Positions 31,980 through 44,699 of a DNA stretch of 64,000 bases are shown one piece after another. The stretch comes from Papaver somniferum. Its lineage: Eukaryota > Streptophyta > Magnoliopsida > Ranunculales > Papaveraceae. A program made the position numbers and the translations under genes. The stretch spans positions 129,853,466 to 129,917,465 of the forward strand of contig NC_039365.1 of assembly GCF_003573695.1 (NCBI RefSeq). Direction: 5' to 3'. Numbering within the stretch: the stretch's first letter is position 1; each line of letters begins with the position of its first letter. A model generated the notes under the pieces. The model made no database searches. It was not told the DNA's origin and saw nothing but the letters and a program-made list of their open reading frames with translations.

Positions 31980-34900
31980 CTAATCTCCTTTAATTTTCTT
32001 TTTTTGGGTTATGGATTTGAGTTGTTGTATTGCATTACATTTTACAATGTTTTGCTCAGCTTGAGGAGTAATTCTAACAACAACCAGTAAAATTTTAGAA
32101 TGTTCACAGAAAGACATTTTATACCCTCTCCTCAAGCTGAGATATACATAGGCACTTCTAGACCATGTTTAAAAACTTCACCCCAATCACCAAAAATTTG
32201 CACCCAAGTTCCTTCCCCATCTTCATACTTGGCCACAGTAACCATGATTCTAACTTTCGTATGGTAATTTACAAACGTCTCATCAAAATTTGTAATATGA
32301 GTCAGGATCTTAGATTCGATTAAGAAACCATTGAATCACGAAAAGTAAAACCCCTCACACATAATTGTAAAAATCCTAAATTTACCCATCACTGATCAAC
32401 AAAATCCTAAATTTAGTTCACTTATCTGGAAAGAAGATGAAGCGGCGATGGAAAGGGAAACCCACGTAATCAAGTTGCACATCGTTTGACTCACTACATA
32501 AAGAATCATGGAGTTGCAAAAACTCTAAAGAATCTCTTCATTCTCCTCTATCTATCTCTCAAATCAACTGTAACAACTGACATCTCCGATGGCAGTAAAC
32601 TCACTCTCTCTTTATTGAATTTTTTTCGACAAAACTCTGTCAAAATTCCAACTCGCAAACACAAACCCTTCTTCGTTTTCTTCTCAAAACTCTTAACACA
32701 CTATTTCTCAATCATCAATTCACTGATTGACGGCATCAAGTTATTCTTTTAACTGTTATCGGCTTGAGAGTAGAGACAGTTCGTCAAAATTCTCTATATA
32801 AAAACAGAGTTTTTTCGAGCGCTCTCATTAACCGGAGCTTCTGGTTACGTTGTATACTTCTTTATCGCCGAAAATCATGTATAATCATGTCGAAAACACA
32901 AAATCATTAGGAAAAGATATTAAGCAAAACTTTATGCATCAGTGTTATGCAAAACAAAACAAAACAAAAGACAACGTGGAGAAAACAAGAAATCGTTTGT
33001 AGAAGAAAAATGGAAAATTCAATTTAGTTTCAATGCAATTTTTTTTGATAACTCATTCATTCCAAAATAACAATAAGAACAAATTATTTCTATCATTAGT
33101 CGTATAATTAAAGATGCTTAATATTTGTTGGACAGAAAATATTTCCATAATGAATTGTGGTATCTATAAATATAGTAGCTATCCCAGATCGTAGAAATTA
33201 AAATTTTAGGCCATTGATTGCAAAATCTTTTATTTATAGAATTTATAGGTTTGTTGATACACTATATAAAGCACCCGAGCAAGAGCCAAACCTCATTGTT
33301 TTCACGTTTCTTTTCACATCTAGGGTTTCTTTGATTGTTTTTTCTTTAGTTTCTTATGTTTTAGGGTTATGATGTTTAGGGTTATGATGTCCATCGGAAG
33401 TATTCAATTGGCAATAGTGTTGCGGGAGTGGGCGTTATGAGTACTTGTATCAGAGGTGATGAAATTAATCTTGATGTTTCCCTGTAGTTTTCTATAGGTT
33501 TTCTTTTATTTCGTGAACTTTTCATTGTAGTGTTATATGATCGGCGTATATATTCATCACACTCGAAATGCAGGCATTAAAAAATTAGTCAAGATGATTA
33601 CCGCTGGGATTCTTTTCCCTTTCCAAGTTCCCTTGCATGGTTTATGGTTTGTGCTTAACAAACACACCCTAGATGTCTTCTCCTTCCTTCAGTTTTTCCT
33701 TCGGTAGTAAAGTCCAAGGTTATCGCGAAGGATACGGAAGAGGAAATGGGTGAGTTTTCTATTACGTCTCAAGCCGAGTAGTCCAGAACACATCAGCGAA
33801 CATGATTATTTGGTTAGAGAATAAGGTAACTACTATCAACACGTTTTTGATTTTCATTACCACTATTTTTTATTTTGTCCGTTCTTTTGTGATAATTGCG
33901 TGCACATCATATGTTCTTTTAGTTTTAGTGTACCAGAGATATACCAATCTGGGTCTTCAAAACTAACCCTTGCAAGAAGAAATCGGGCTACTAAGGATAG
34001 TGATGTTGTTGATAGAGTAAATGTAGCAAGAAATCTGGATATGTCCCTGGGTTTATTACGATAATGAGTGCTGAAAGGGTGACATAAAATCCAAATAGAA
34101 AGAAAGGACTACCATCTAATACAATGCAGAATCGTGTTTTATATAGTCTACTCAGTGTAAAATTGAACACCTCAAACATCTTAAACATGATAGAAGTGTA
34201 ATTTTGATATTATCTTTTTTATTTTATTTTGATGCGATAACGATGTCTTGTGACATCAGAAAATGTTAACGCATGTTTTTCATTTGTGCAGGCTACCAAA
34301 AGAGTTTTAACCAATATCAAGGGCAAATGGCAATACACATTTTGGAACTTCCGTACAGGGTTATTTTGCATCAATATCAAGGGAAAAACAAGAAAGCCAA
34401 TATCAAGGGCAATACCAAATTTGGCATTAAGCTGTAAGCAAAGATGTATTATGTTACCGACGGTGTTATCTTACAAATTTTGTAGATTGATATCGTTTGT
34501 ATGGTCATAAGAAGGGACACCTTAAATGTCCAACGGTTAATTAGCTTACATACACAACTGTATAGCCTTTCACTTCCATGCCCCTGCCTGCTAAATGTAC
34601 GTCCTCTACCTGCTATTTGCTTACTCACAGGGAAGATTCATCATGCCAATTGTAATAACAAACATGTTTAAATATGTTTAAATCATTATCATAATTTTGT
34701 TATTTATCGATTACTTTGTACATGCATGTTGCTTTTGATCCTGCCAAGCACTTTCATGAGTCTATCTTTCATTTCTTCGATACTAATTGCAGCGAGCAGA
34801 CTGAATTCATTGACCTGGAGTTGAGTGACAGTTGAAGAGTGGTGGAGAAATGAAAAGTTTAATCGGGACATTGACTCATTGGTGGTGCGTCACATTTCTT

Positions 34901-36090
34901 CCCAATTTATGTCTTAGCTGGAACACACAGAAATTTTACGATTGGATCTAAGGCTTCAGTGAGTGAAGACTTTGCAGAACTCATAGAAATTTTACGGTCT
35001 TAGCTGGTCTTTATAAAAAGGCGTTAGTCAAAGTAAACCCATTATTATGGGTTTGTACTGTTTTTCAGTATTTTTCAATTTAATTTTTGCTGTTATGTTA
35101 TTTTGCATGTATCTAAAATATCCTTATTAAATATGTAATTGATTGCTTATTTCATTTATTCCTTTCTTTTCCTTTTTTATTCGACTATTTCTCATCTCTT
35201 TGGTCTATCATTTTTCTCCCATACTAAATTCCTTCAACTGATTATTATTTATTTTTATTGTATTTGTTATTTGTTGTGATTATTTTGCAAGTGTGATTTT
35301 GGTAAGAGAAGAATGAGTAAATGCCTTCGACTGATTATCATTTTTCAAATGCATCTTTTGTACCTTAACAATATAATATTGCCGCTATCAAGAAAAACAA
35401 TTTTCCAAAAGGATATACCAAAACATTCATGACAATTTCAGATCTATAGACTGGATTATTCTTCAAGCACTGACTTATATATAGAGAACAGAGATGGGAT
35501 CATGCAGAAGCCATTATCATGTTAACAATTGTGGGCTTTGATTGTCCAATTAAATTGGATTTTAAAGCCGCAGGTGAACAACGGGTAAAATATGATTTGG
35601 TGCAAGGTGCTAGATGTCTAATCACGTCTGATCCATCACCGACAGGTTTAACATGCACGAGAGAGTGGGTGGATAGTTGGATCGGGTGGACATGGAATAT
35701 TTGGATATGCATTTCGATAATTTATATACTTAACCAAACGTTTTTATGGGATTCAACATGGATCTACTGACCCATAATTCGTGGCAACATATCTAAAATG
35801 CTAGATTAAGGTAGAGAACGTAGAGTGGTATAACCTTAAAGAAATGTATCACCGATTTGCAAATAAGATTTTGAAATAGGGTTATCTTTTAAAATGTTGT
35901 TGGAGCCATGGGTAGGTCGTAGGCAGGAGACAACCTAAAGAACTAAAATATCTTACTAGCAAGATGAAAAGAAAGTAAAAGTGGTATCCATAATAGCAGC
36001 AACCAAAATGTGAGCCCCCTAAACCAATCCAGATATTATTTTCTTGCACACCAACTCAAATATTAACTTATTGAATTTTTATTTATTCCA
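31980..36090. other. Long stretch without a supported gene
   Basis: No ORF here has convincing family content. Features seen: a perfectly repeated 15-base unit TTTAGGGTTATGATG near 33358-33388, promoter-like text before it (CTAGGGTTTCTTTG), and short GGCAAT(A/G) and TATCAAGGG repeats near 34310-34410. Part of it may be cargo of the Helitron whose 3' end lies at 36133. Confidence 0.35.
33358..33388 (+). promoter_or_regulatory. Tandem telo-box-like motif (TTTAGGG x2)
   Basis: TTTAGGGTTATGATG occurs twice in tandem, preceded by CTAGGGTTTC at 33322. AAACCCTA-type telo-boxes are common in promoters of plant translation and ribosomal-protein genes. No coding exon follows that I recognise, so the promoter may be orphaned or carried by a mobile element. 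Confidence 0.3.
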
Positions 36091-36093
36091 TAA

Positions 36094-36133
36094 GCAGGAA
36101 GCTAACCCGTGCATTGCACGGGAGACAAACTAG
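36094..36133 (+). mobile_element. Helitron 3' terminus, plus orientation
   Basis: A hairpin CCCGTGCATTGCACGGG is followed by AGACAAA and CTAG at 36130-36133, then T: a typical Helitron 3' end. The 5' TC end could not be fixed; the TCTATAAATATAGTAG stretch near 33170 is only a weak candidate. Size and cargo are therefore unknown. Confidence 0.65.
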
Positions 36134-36134
36134 T

Positions 36135-36995
36135 CTATTTAAAAATGTACCGCAGACAGACAGACTCTTACTTGCCCCAAGTTATAAAACTAAGGTGTTT
36201 GCATTAGACAGTTGGACAGTGAGAGAGTCGGGCAGACTGAAGGTTAGGACTTCGGAGTTAGTCACCATGGTATTGGCTGGTCAGATGAGGCGTTGTTTCT
36301 TCCGGGTCCCAGTTGATTCTTGTTCCAAAGACACACAAACACCATCTTTTCTTATATTATTGATAGTGCACCAGTTTTATTATTCTATTTCCTCTGGTGC
36401 ATAAAAATCTGGTGCACGAACCCGCGCATTGATTATGAGTACTTGCACTAAATAAAACCAAAACACATGCTGTAAACAAGCAACACACCGAACACTGGAT
36501 ATGAAACGCCTGTGCTTTAAAGTTTAAACACCGCAAAGCACCAAAATGTGCACTACTAAAATGTGTTTTACCATCTTCTACTGCACCGGTAATGCATACA
36601 CGGTATACCAATTTTACATGTAGTATATTCAGGAAATCAAACAGAGAATTCAAATTCTGCAGTATACTATTTAGCACAACTACAAAAAGGTAACCAACCG
36701 GTGGACAGTACGGCGAATCATGGGATGGATGACATTTATTTGGAAATCTACCTGCAGCAATCTTGGATCATGGGACTCTGTTGTTTAAAATCAACCTGTT
36801 ACAAAAGAGTGATTTTAGGTTGACCGAAAAAATCAACCGAAAAATGCACTGCGAGTAATCAAACGGACCCAGTGGGGAGTTCTTTGAATTGGGATAGGGC
36901 GGGCAGGAGTGGGCCCCACCATCCCTCTCGATTGGTGCATAATTCGGTAGATTTTCTTCGGTGAGTCGATCATTTTCGGTTACATAAAACTCTAT
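36135..36995. other. Intergenic, no gene seen
   Basis: A TGCACCAG word occurs in both orientations around 36365-36415 (GTGCACCAG, CTGGTGCAT, CTGGTGCAC). No ORF or terminal repeat is supported. Confidence 0.35.
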
Positions 36996-37194
36996 GAGTA
37001 TTTTTTTTTACTCAAAAAGGACAACATTATCGATAAAATCAGCATTCCACTAAGATAGTGAGCGGCTGAAAAGAAAAGAAAAAGAAGAGCAAGAGTTTCA
37101 AATCGTATTCAAAATAGCACAGCCAAAAAAACAAAACAAAAGAGAGAACCCAAAAAACCAAACAAGCTATCAAAGAAACAAGTTATCTACCCAG

Positions 37195-40100
37195 CTAAGC
37201 CATTACACCTTCCCAGTTATTCAAGACATAGTTTATAGATATGTCTCTAAAGATGTCTGTTCCAATACACCAATTAAAAATATTGATCTTCACACTATCA
37301 ATCAATTCTTCCCGAGTCTTATATTGCCCATTAAATAGTCTTTTATTCCTCCCAATCCATATAGCCCACCAAATAACAAAAGGATACAAATCCCAATTTT
37401 TTTATTGATTGAACTATTCTTGTGTGTCTTATTTCTCCATTCCCAGATGTTACTTCTTACTGAATCATGAAATACCCACTGCAATTTATAAAAATTCAAG
37501 AAGTAATACCACACTGACCTGGTAGTTTCACAGTGAAGAAAGATATGCTGGTTTGATTCAGCTGACTTCTTGCATAAGAGGCAACCATTTACCATGATAG
37601 TATTCCTATATGAATTAGAATCCAGAGTAGGAGCAGTATTGTAACACAATGTCCATACAAAGAACGCAACCTTCTGAGGAATTCTGGGATTCCAAACAAA
37701 CTTGTATGGAAACCTCAAGAGACCATCATCTTCTAAGGCTTTATCACATTCTGCTACAGAAAATCCTTTTGTCCCCACCTGCAAAACTCTTTGATCAATG
37801 CCACTGTCTCTATCAATATTAGGAAGAAAATTCAAAAGATGAGCCACATCTTCAATGTCATGTTCTTTTAATAACCTGCAGAAAGCAAAATTCCAACTAT
37901 TATTGTCACTGACATCCAACATATCATGTAGTGTAGCATCCTTCTTGTTACTGGTCTTAAAAATAGCAGGAAACATAAGCTTAGGAGCCTGGCCACTTAT
38001 CTTTCCAAAATAAAATTCTATTGTCATTGTTCACTTGGATTGCAGTGCATTGCTCAAAACTTGGAACCGAGTTTAGGATCCCAACCCATAAACTTTTCCC
38101 TACGGGCTTGTTTGTAGCATTAGGAAAAAAAGCCTTTGGGTTTCCCCCAAATTTTTGATTAACAATCTTTCTCCATAAAACATCTTTCCCATTCCCATAC
38201 TTCCAAATCCACTTTGCATGAAGGTCTTTATTCATGAGCCTAAGCCTCTTGATTCTGACACCTCTTCTCTCCTTAGACAAACTAATCTTCTTCCAACCAA
38301 CCCAGCTTCTCTTCTGCTTCTTAACTGATGAACCTCAAAGGAACTGCCTCATGATCTTCTCCATCTGTTTCTCAACTTCCATTGGCATTTGAAATAGAGA
38401 CAAATAGTACACAGGTAAACTGGAGAGCACATGCTTTATAAGCATCAATCTGCCACCCTTTGAAAGATATCTTCTCTGCATAAACACTATTCTGAAAAAT
38501 TCTGTAAAATCACATCCCAAATCCCCACTGCTTTAGACTTAGTACCTAAAGGGATTCCTAGATATTTCAGAGGAAAACTAGTTCTCTGGCATCCAAACAA
38601 AGCAACACATTCATCAATATTAACAGCATTCCCGACTGCAAGTATAACACTCTTTTTGGAGTTCACTTTTAACCCAAAGATTAATTCAAAAGCTAATAAT
38701 ATATTCTTCAAATTTTGAACTTGAACTATATCATCCTCCAAAAATACTATCAAATCATCTGCAAACTGCAAACGGTTAATAGCAGCTGCATCCACTACTG
38801 GTTTGAACACAAAAATCAAATTCAATCTTGCGGCTTTTTTGATCAGAACTAACAACACTTCCACCAAAATTATGAACAAAAAATGAGAGATTTGATCTCC
38901 TTGTTTTACTCCCTTACTACTTCTGAACAAACTTGATCCACTTCTATTTATTGTCATTGCAAACCTAGTGGTAGAAAAACACCATTTGATCTGATTCCTC
39001 CATATAGCCCCAAAACCAAATCTTGTAAGAGTGTAATCTAGACAATACCAACTTATATCATCAAAAGCTTGTTCTAAGTCCATTTTTACCACCAGACCTG
39101 GATTCTTCTCTCTTTCTCTAGCATCAATTAACTCAAAGGCAATAAGAATGCCATCTGTGATCTGTCTGCTTCCAACAAAAGCTCACTGAAATTTTAAAAT
39201 AATGGATGGAAAGACCAACTTAAATCTTTCTACAAGTAGCTTAAAAATTATCTTATATACATAAAGGCCTAAAGTTATGCATACTTGTAGCACCTTCACA
39301 CTTAGGAATAAAAATAATATTTGTGCAATTCAATCTCCAATCTAGAGTACCACTTGATTCAAAATCTTCCATTACATCCATCAAATCTTGTCTTATGATT
39401 TCCCACATAACCTTAAATAACTCCATGGTGTACCCATCTGGACCTGGGGTACCAAAACCTCAAATCACCTATTCCACTTCTTCTTCTTCTATAGGCTTCT
39501 CCAATCTAATGCTCTGCATGACACTGAGACTAGGCAACTCCAGGCCATCAAAAGTAGGTCTTAAATGAACATTCTCGGTGAAAATTTCTTCATAAAACCT
39601 CTCCGCCTCTTCATTAATGAGTTCCTTGTCATGGCTTATTGTGCCATTTGTCACCAGTAAGTTAATTGAATTAACCCTTGATTATAAGAAGCGTTTTTAT
39701 GGAATGTTTTTGAATTCCTCTCACCATCTTGTAACCACTGCCCTTCTGGTCTAGAATGCCACTTTCTTGCTAGATTTAAAGAAGCTTGTTTATGTTTAAT
39801 CCTAGTAGCTTCTCTCTCTGCATAGTCATCCCGATTCAGATGATTGATTTCCTCCAAGCTATCATAGACATCAATAAGAGTCTCCAACTTACCTACTTCA
39901 AATTGCAGAGAACCAAAAGTTTCCCTCCCTCATTTTTAATGAAAAACTTCAGTGCTTGAAGTTTCCTAGATAAAATGTAACTTGGTGAACCAAAAAAAGT
40001 GAGGCTAGACCACCAAATCTTCATGTTATCTAGGAAATCAGGATGATTTAAGTAGTAATTCTCAAACCTAAAAAGAGGTTTTGAACTGTTACTTGAATTA

Positions 40101-40801
40101 CAGTCAATGAGAATCGGAACATGATCAGATATTGGCCTTTTCAGCCTATACTGAACAAGTGCAATACACTTGTCCTCCCATTCAGATGAGAATACAAATC
40201 TATCCAACCTCACCAGAATTGGTGGGTTTTGAGAATTTTTCCAAGTATAGCATCCACCAGACATGCGTATGTCTATCAGCTTGAAATGATTCATAAACTT
40301 CCTGAAATTCCTCCTATTTGCAACACATCCACCTGCAATATTTCTCTCTGACTGATACAAAATTGCATTACAATTACCACTAATTAGTCATGGATCAGTC
40401 AAAAGAAGACGAATATCTCTTAATTCTAACCAAAACTGCTCATAATCATTAGTATCAGTTTCCCCATACACAGCAGTGAAGACCCAACAATAGTTATTCG
40501 ATAAATTTTTGAATTTAATTGAAACCGAAAAGGCTCCAATTATATTATCTTCCGTGCTCACAACAACTCTATTCCATATCCCCAAAATTCCACCAGACCT
40601 ACATACAGAAAGTAAAAATAAGTAGTCACAACCATTATTACCCTAACATCTTCTAACTAAAGCATCATCAATCATTTCTTTGTTTGTTTCCTGAATTGAA
40701 GCAATAGTTGCACGGTTCCTTCTGATTGCACTACAAATAATGGTATTCTTTAGGTCATCTCCCAAACCCGTTACGTTCCAAGATAATATTTTATGATCCA
40801 T
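37195..40801 (-). pseudogene. L1 ORF2: endonuclease-reverse transcriptase
   Basis: It starts MDHKILSWNVTGLGD at 40801. The APE endonuclease follows: ASIQETN (normally QETK), a degenerate GNCNAIL (normally GDFN), GCYTWKN, LDRFVFSSEW and ISDHVPILID. RT follows at 39092-38487: KMDLEQAFDDISW, KGVKQGDQISHFLF and the catalytic FADD in LQFADDLIVF. The C-terminus has the zf-RVT finger CLLCKKSAESNQHIFLHC (~37590) and ends NNWEGVMA with a stop at 37195. In-frame stops (after 40388, near 40622) and several frameshifts mean it cannot make active protein. Catalytic residues of RT survive; the endonuclease site is damaged. Confidence 0.85.
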
Positions 40802-40859
40802 TAACCAAAATTGAATCCCTTAAAACCTCCTGTATTGAGCATGTTTGAGCTGCAAAATT

Positions 40860-42280
40860 CAAATTAGAACTTCCATCGGAAGAAGAACTAAGTGTGCCTA
40901 TAGCTTCCTCCGCCTCCTAATCCTCATCTTCAGAGTCCACATCAAAATGCTCCAGATCGTCATATTGAATGTCTTCCTTCTGATTCATTGAATCTGAATT
41001 CTTCAGCTTAATAAGCATGTTTCTGCAAATGTTTTTGGCAAGAGAAGACTCACTATCAATACCAATTTCCTTATTAAAATTCACGTGATAAGTCACCCTT
41101 GCATCGATATCATCCTCATTGATAGCTGGAGATAATAAATTAGTTGTAGAGAAACTAGCCGTTGTAGGCGGATCATTTTAATTTGAATTATCTAACGGTT
41201 GCGATGAAGATCCATCACTCTTAGATTTTGAACTCGAGGATACATCCAATAACCCATTAGCTAATAAGCCCTTAGATACAGGGTCTACATCCGCACCCGA
41301 ATCACTGTGGATTATAGAGCTTGTAATCTCAATAAATTATCTAATGTACGAGCTTCATTAGATCACGGGAAGGCTTGAATGAAGCTCTCTTACACGGCCA
41401 TGGCCCGACAGGCGTCCAAACACCATCTCGCCCGTATAGCGATCTGCATTAACTGAGTGGAGTGAGTCATTGGTAGGCCTGAGTGGAGCTCTCTTACACG
41501 AGTTAGTACTCAATGGGCCTCCAAACACCATCTCGCCCATATAACGACTCACACCCGAGTTCAAATTTGCTTTGCAAGAAAAAACAGTTGGTGAACGGGT
41601 CGATTTTGATGCTGAATCGGTGTTGAAAAGAGGATTTTCCAACCAGACTGATTTCGATCCAATTCGCGACCGGTTCGATGAATGGATTTGGAAAATTTGA
41701 ACTAGTCATGCACTGTGTCTGCATGGGAGACCAATTCACCCGTAGACTTTTCCAAATCCATATCACCATCCAACTGATTAGAAGAAGATTGTGCACTATT
41801 TTTTGCATAATACTCATTCCGAACAACCACCAAAGACTTTAACTTTGGTTTGATTGGTAGCTGAGATACTGGTTCGAGTATTTGATGATCATCACTATTA
41901 AAATTATCCTGATGAGACTGAGAATCATTAACACGAACTGACTTTACCCGATAACCCACATGTTTTTGATGTTGATCAAAGTGCACCATTCCTCTAGGAT
42001 GAATATGAGATAACCATTCAATAGTCAGCAGTAAGTCGTCGAACATTATTATTGCTGGAATTTTAACAAGTTCACATTTAACTTTGATCTTTCAACAATT
42101 AAATTTTGAATGGACTATAGAATCCGAATGAACATCCTCCAAAACACCCCAAGGAGAGAAGATCCTTTTAAGATTAGACTCCTCCCACATATGGAATGAA
42201 AGACCTCTAACACCAATCCAATGATCCCATGGGTATGACCTACTATGTAGCACGGACGCTCCTAAAATGGTCATGCATTC
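40860..42280 (-). pseudogene. L1 ORF1 remnant
   Basis: Minus-strand text includes SYPWDHWIGVRGLSFHMWEE and FSPWGVLEDVHSDS (42230-42120), then a serine/aspartate-rich tail at 42046-41702 and 41642-41358. The first part matches the end of the RNA-binding DUF4283 domain of plant L1 ORF1. The zinc knuckle expected after it is not evident. The reading frame is broken several times. At 41380-41530 two ~100-bp blocks sharing GAGCTCTCTTACACG and TCGCCC(A/G)TATA are imperfectly duplicated. Confidence 0.6.
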
Positions 42281-42581
42281 GTGACATACTCGTGTCCGAA
42301 GCTTGGATGGGCTTGTCTCCTCTTAGTCATATCAGTGAAATCATGTGTTTCAATATTAATAATGGCTTCACCTTTTTTTGTTGCAAATATGGTATTTTAT
42401 TTGTATATCTCACTGATTTTATAACGTGTCTATGTACGATTTTCTTGGAATTTTTTCGTATCCACAGTTCCGAGTGCTACCCACTATGACATATCCTCGA
42501 TTACGTTTTCTAATCTTTTGAATACTCTCAACATTTTTTTAATACTCTCAATACTCTTAGGCTTGAAAAAAAAAGGTAAAA

Positions 42582-42740
42582 TGTTCACGTTGTTGAAAGA
42601 GAAATATAGATAAGAAAGAGATCTTATTCATTAGATATCAATGTAGTATTACATAGGAATAAGCCTCTATTTATAGGCTAGAGTATCAAGCCTGGTTACA
42701 TATAAATGGGTCGCACACATGGGCCAAATGCCCTACAACA
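42582..42740 (-). repeat. Copia 3' LTR, about 159 bp
   Basis: It begins TGTTGTAGGG directly after the polypurine tract and ends ...GTGAACA, giving TGTT...AACA termini. It contains a TATA box (CTATAAATAGAGG, minus strand, near 42675). The short length is typical of small copia families. The partner LTR was not found. Confidence 0.65.
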
Positions 42741-42871
42741 CCCCCCCTTGTGCGGTCCAATAACAGTGCTTCATATGTAGTGTTTCACATACAATGCTTC
42801 CGATGTAGCGCTTCAAATATAGCTCTTCAGATCTAGTTTCTCTGCTCCATGACCATTGTATCTAAGTCCAT

Positions 42872-43415
42872 TGCCTCGTTAAAACCTCGCCGGTAAAACC
42901 CAGAGGGATAAAACCCGAACTAAGGAAAAAGAGTACAATATTAAGAAAACTTAGAACAGAGTTGGACTCGCATGCGTTGCCTCGTTAATACCTTGACAAG
43001 GAAAAACCCAGTGGGATAAAACCTTGACGAAGGGAAAAGAGTACAACGCGATTAAGTCCGGAAGTATGCCTTTGCTGGATACTCATACATAAGATCTTAT
43101 CTATGTTTATAGATGATTGATGAACACCTAGTTTTTATACGCAATAGTATTATCAATACTACTACTTGACTTGTACCGAAAACTGTTGGCATGTAATCCT
43201 TGTTTTGTTGTGCTGATTCCGGCATTGGTTCCACTTGACAAACTATCAAGTTTCGTTTCTTTGATTTTGATATTGTTCAGCAAGCAATCTGTAGGTCTTC
43301 GTCATTTATCATGTAGTTGGTGTAGTCATGGTTGCCTCGCTAAAAACCTTGCCGAGTAACAAAAACCCTGTGGGAAAAACTAATCTTGATCGAAAGGAAA
43401 AAGAGTACAACACAA
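42872..43415 (+). repeat. Triplicated GCCTCGTTAAAACC repeat in copia 3' region
   Basis: Related blocks begin at 42872, 42979 and 43334. Each has GCCTCGYTAAAACC-type text, then AAAACCC(A/T)GTGGGA, and ends with (A/G)AAAAGAGTACAA. They lie between the decayed copia coding region and the LTR, where several plant copia families carry such repeats. Confidence 0.6.
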
Positions 43416-44699
43416 CTTCATATTTCAGAGTCAAATATGTCGACATCATATCCTTGGATCCTACCCCTGATGTCGGCATCTCCTCATGATTCCATTCAGA
43501 GGAGTTTCTAGACAGTTTCTTTAGTCATATATTTTACAAAAGTGAATATGGGAAATGACTTAGTAAATAAGTTAGTCATGTCTCCCCCTGATTACTTTCA
43601 CGGGAGAAGAGATTATTATTCCTTTATAATCAACAACTTTTGGATTGCACTTCCATTAGCAGTCCTCTTTATATATTTGTAGGGATAAAACAAACTTATG
43701 TCAATGGTTTCTTTTGAAAACAAACTCATGTCAATGATTATTTTCCAAAGACGCTGCGTTGCCGTTGAGCTATATCTAGCTAACAAGTTCACTAAGGATG
43801 AAATATTTGGTCGAGTACATTATATTAAGTACAACAATGCGTTTATTGTACTTAATATGGGAATTTCATCTCCCAACACATCTTCGTCATATTTCTTTAG
43901 AAGAAATTGTCATTTTCTTACATTTGAACCTCGACTAATCATGGGAGTACTAGCAGTATGCATGTCCTTGTTAAACTGCCTGACAACTTTGAACATATGC
44001 AAACTGGTGGAATAATATACCACAAGCTTGGTGTTCGATCGAGCTTTCCCAGATTTTCATTTCAAATTCGAATTTCAAGCAGCTTGTAAAATCTCTTATT
44101 TCATTAAGAGTACATACCATGTCCATATCATCGAAATAGATATCTACAATTCCAATTCAGAAACTTTCTTTAAGAGTACGCAGAGAAAATACCTTAATTA
44201 TTTATCCCTTCCCAATAAAATAGCCACGTAGATGGTTATACCAAATCCGCCAGATTATTTCAATCCTTAAGTGAGCGTTCCACTCTAATTTGAAACGTAC
44301 TCCGTGGTTTAGAGTCTTTTGATTTGGGTGACAAAAAGGCTGTTATGCACTTTTGTAAACATTTGTATCCCTTAATCCTTTTAGAGATACGTAATAACCA
44401 CATAAAAATGCTGCATTTCAAGTCCTTTTGAAACTACCAAGCTATATAAGTAACAGAACGCCATAACGTTCATTACAATATAGTAAACAATTCCAGGGCT
44501 TTGTGAGATACCTCGCGCCACAAGGCGAGTATTTATACTTTAATACTTCATTCTTCTCACTGCTCTTGGTGATAAATAATCATATATGTCCCGTAGGATT
44601 TACACTTGGTTGGTTAGCACTACCACACCAAATACCTGTATATTTGTCAAAGAACCAAGTTTTACCTGGATTGTGTAGGCAAAATATGTTCTTTGTTAA

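Larger units (their letters stand above)
36998..42290 (-). mobile_element. L1-type LINE, nearly full length, decayed
   Basis: The order on the minus strand is ORF1 remnant (about 42280-40860), ORF2 (40801-37195), a 3' UTR of ~190 bp and an A-run (T-run on plus at 37001-37009) as tail. ORF1 shows WIGVRGLSFHMWEE, the end of the DUF4283/RRM-like domain, followed by a polar tail. The 5' end appears truncated inside ORF1, since nothing upstream of about 42290 reads as ORF1. No target duplication was identified. Confidence 0.8.
42582..44650 (-). mobile_element. Ty1/copia remnant, 3' part with LTR
   Basis: On the minus strand, RT text such as LVARGISQSPGI and a VMAFCYLYSLVVSKGLEMQ stretch (44510-44410) is followed by GDEIP...TINALLYLI and TRPNISS...VNLLARYSS (about 43900-43750), the copia RT/RNase H region. 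A non-coding 3' region follows with three copies of a GCCTCGTTAAAACC...GAGTACAAC word, then a polypurine tract (AAGGGGGGG, 42741-42750) and the 3' LTR (42740-42582). Stops are frequent. Integrase, protease, gag and the 5' LTR are missing. Confidence 0.75.

Noticed and set aside
32486..32752. 88-codon ORF as a small membrane protein
   Set aside because: Hydrophobic stretches come from T-rich sequence; no start context, family or flanking gene structure supports it.
33358..33388. Interstitial telomere repeat
   Set aside because: Only two TTTAGGG units occur, within a 15-bp repeat, so a telo-box-like promoter motif is more likely than telomeric DNA.
36114..36677. ORFs of about 100 codons on both strands
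   Set aside because: Neither frame has recognisable motifs, and one begins inside the Helitron terminus.
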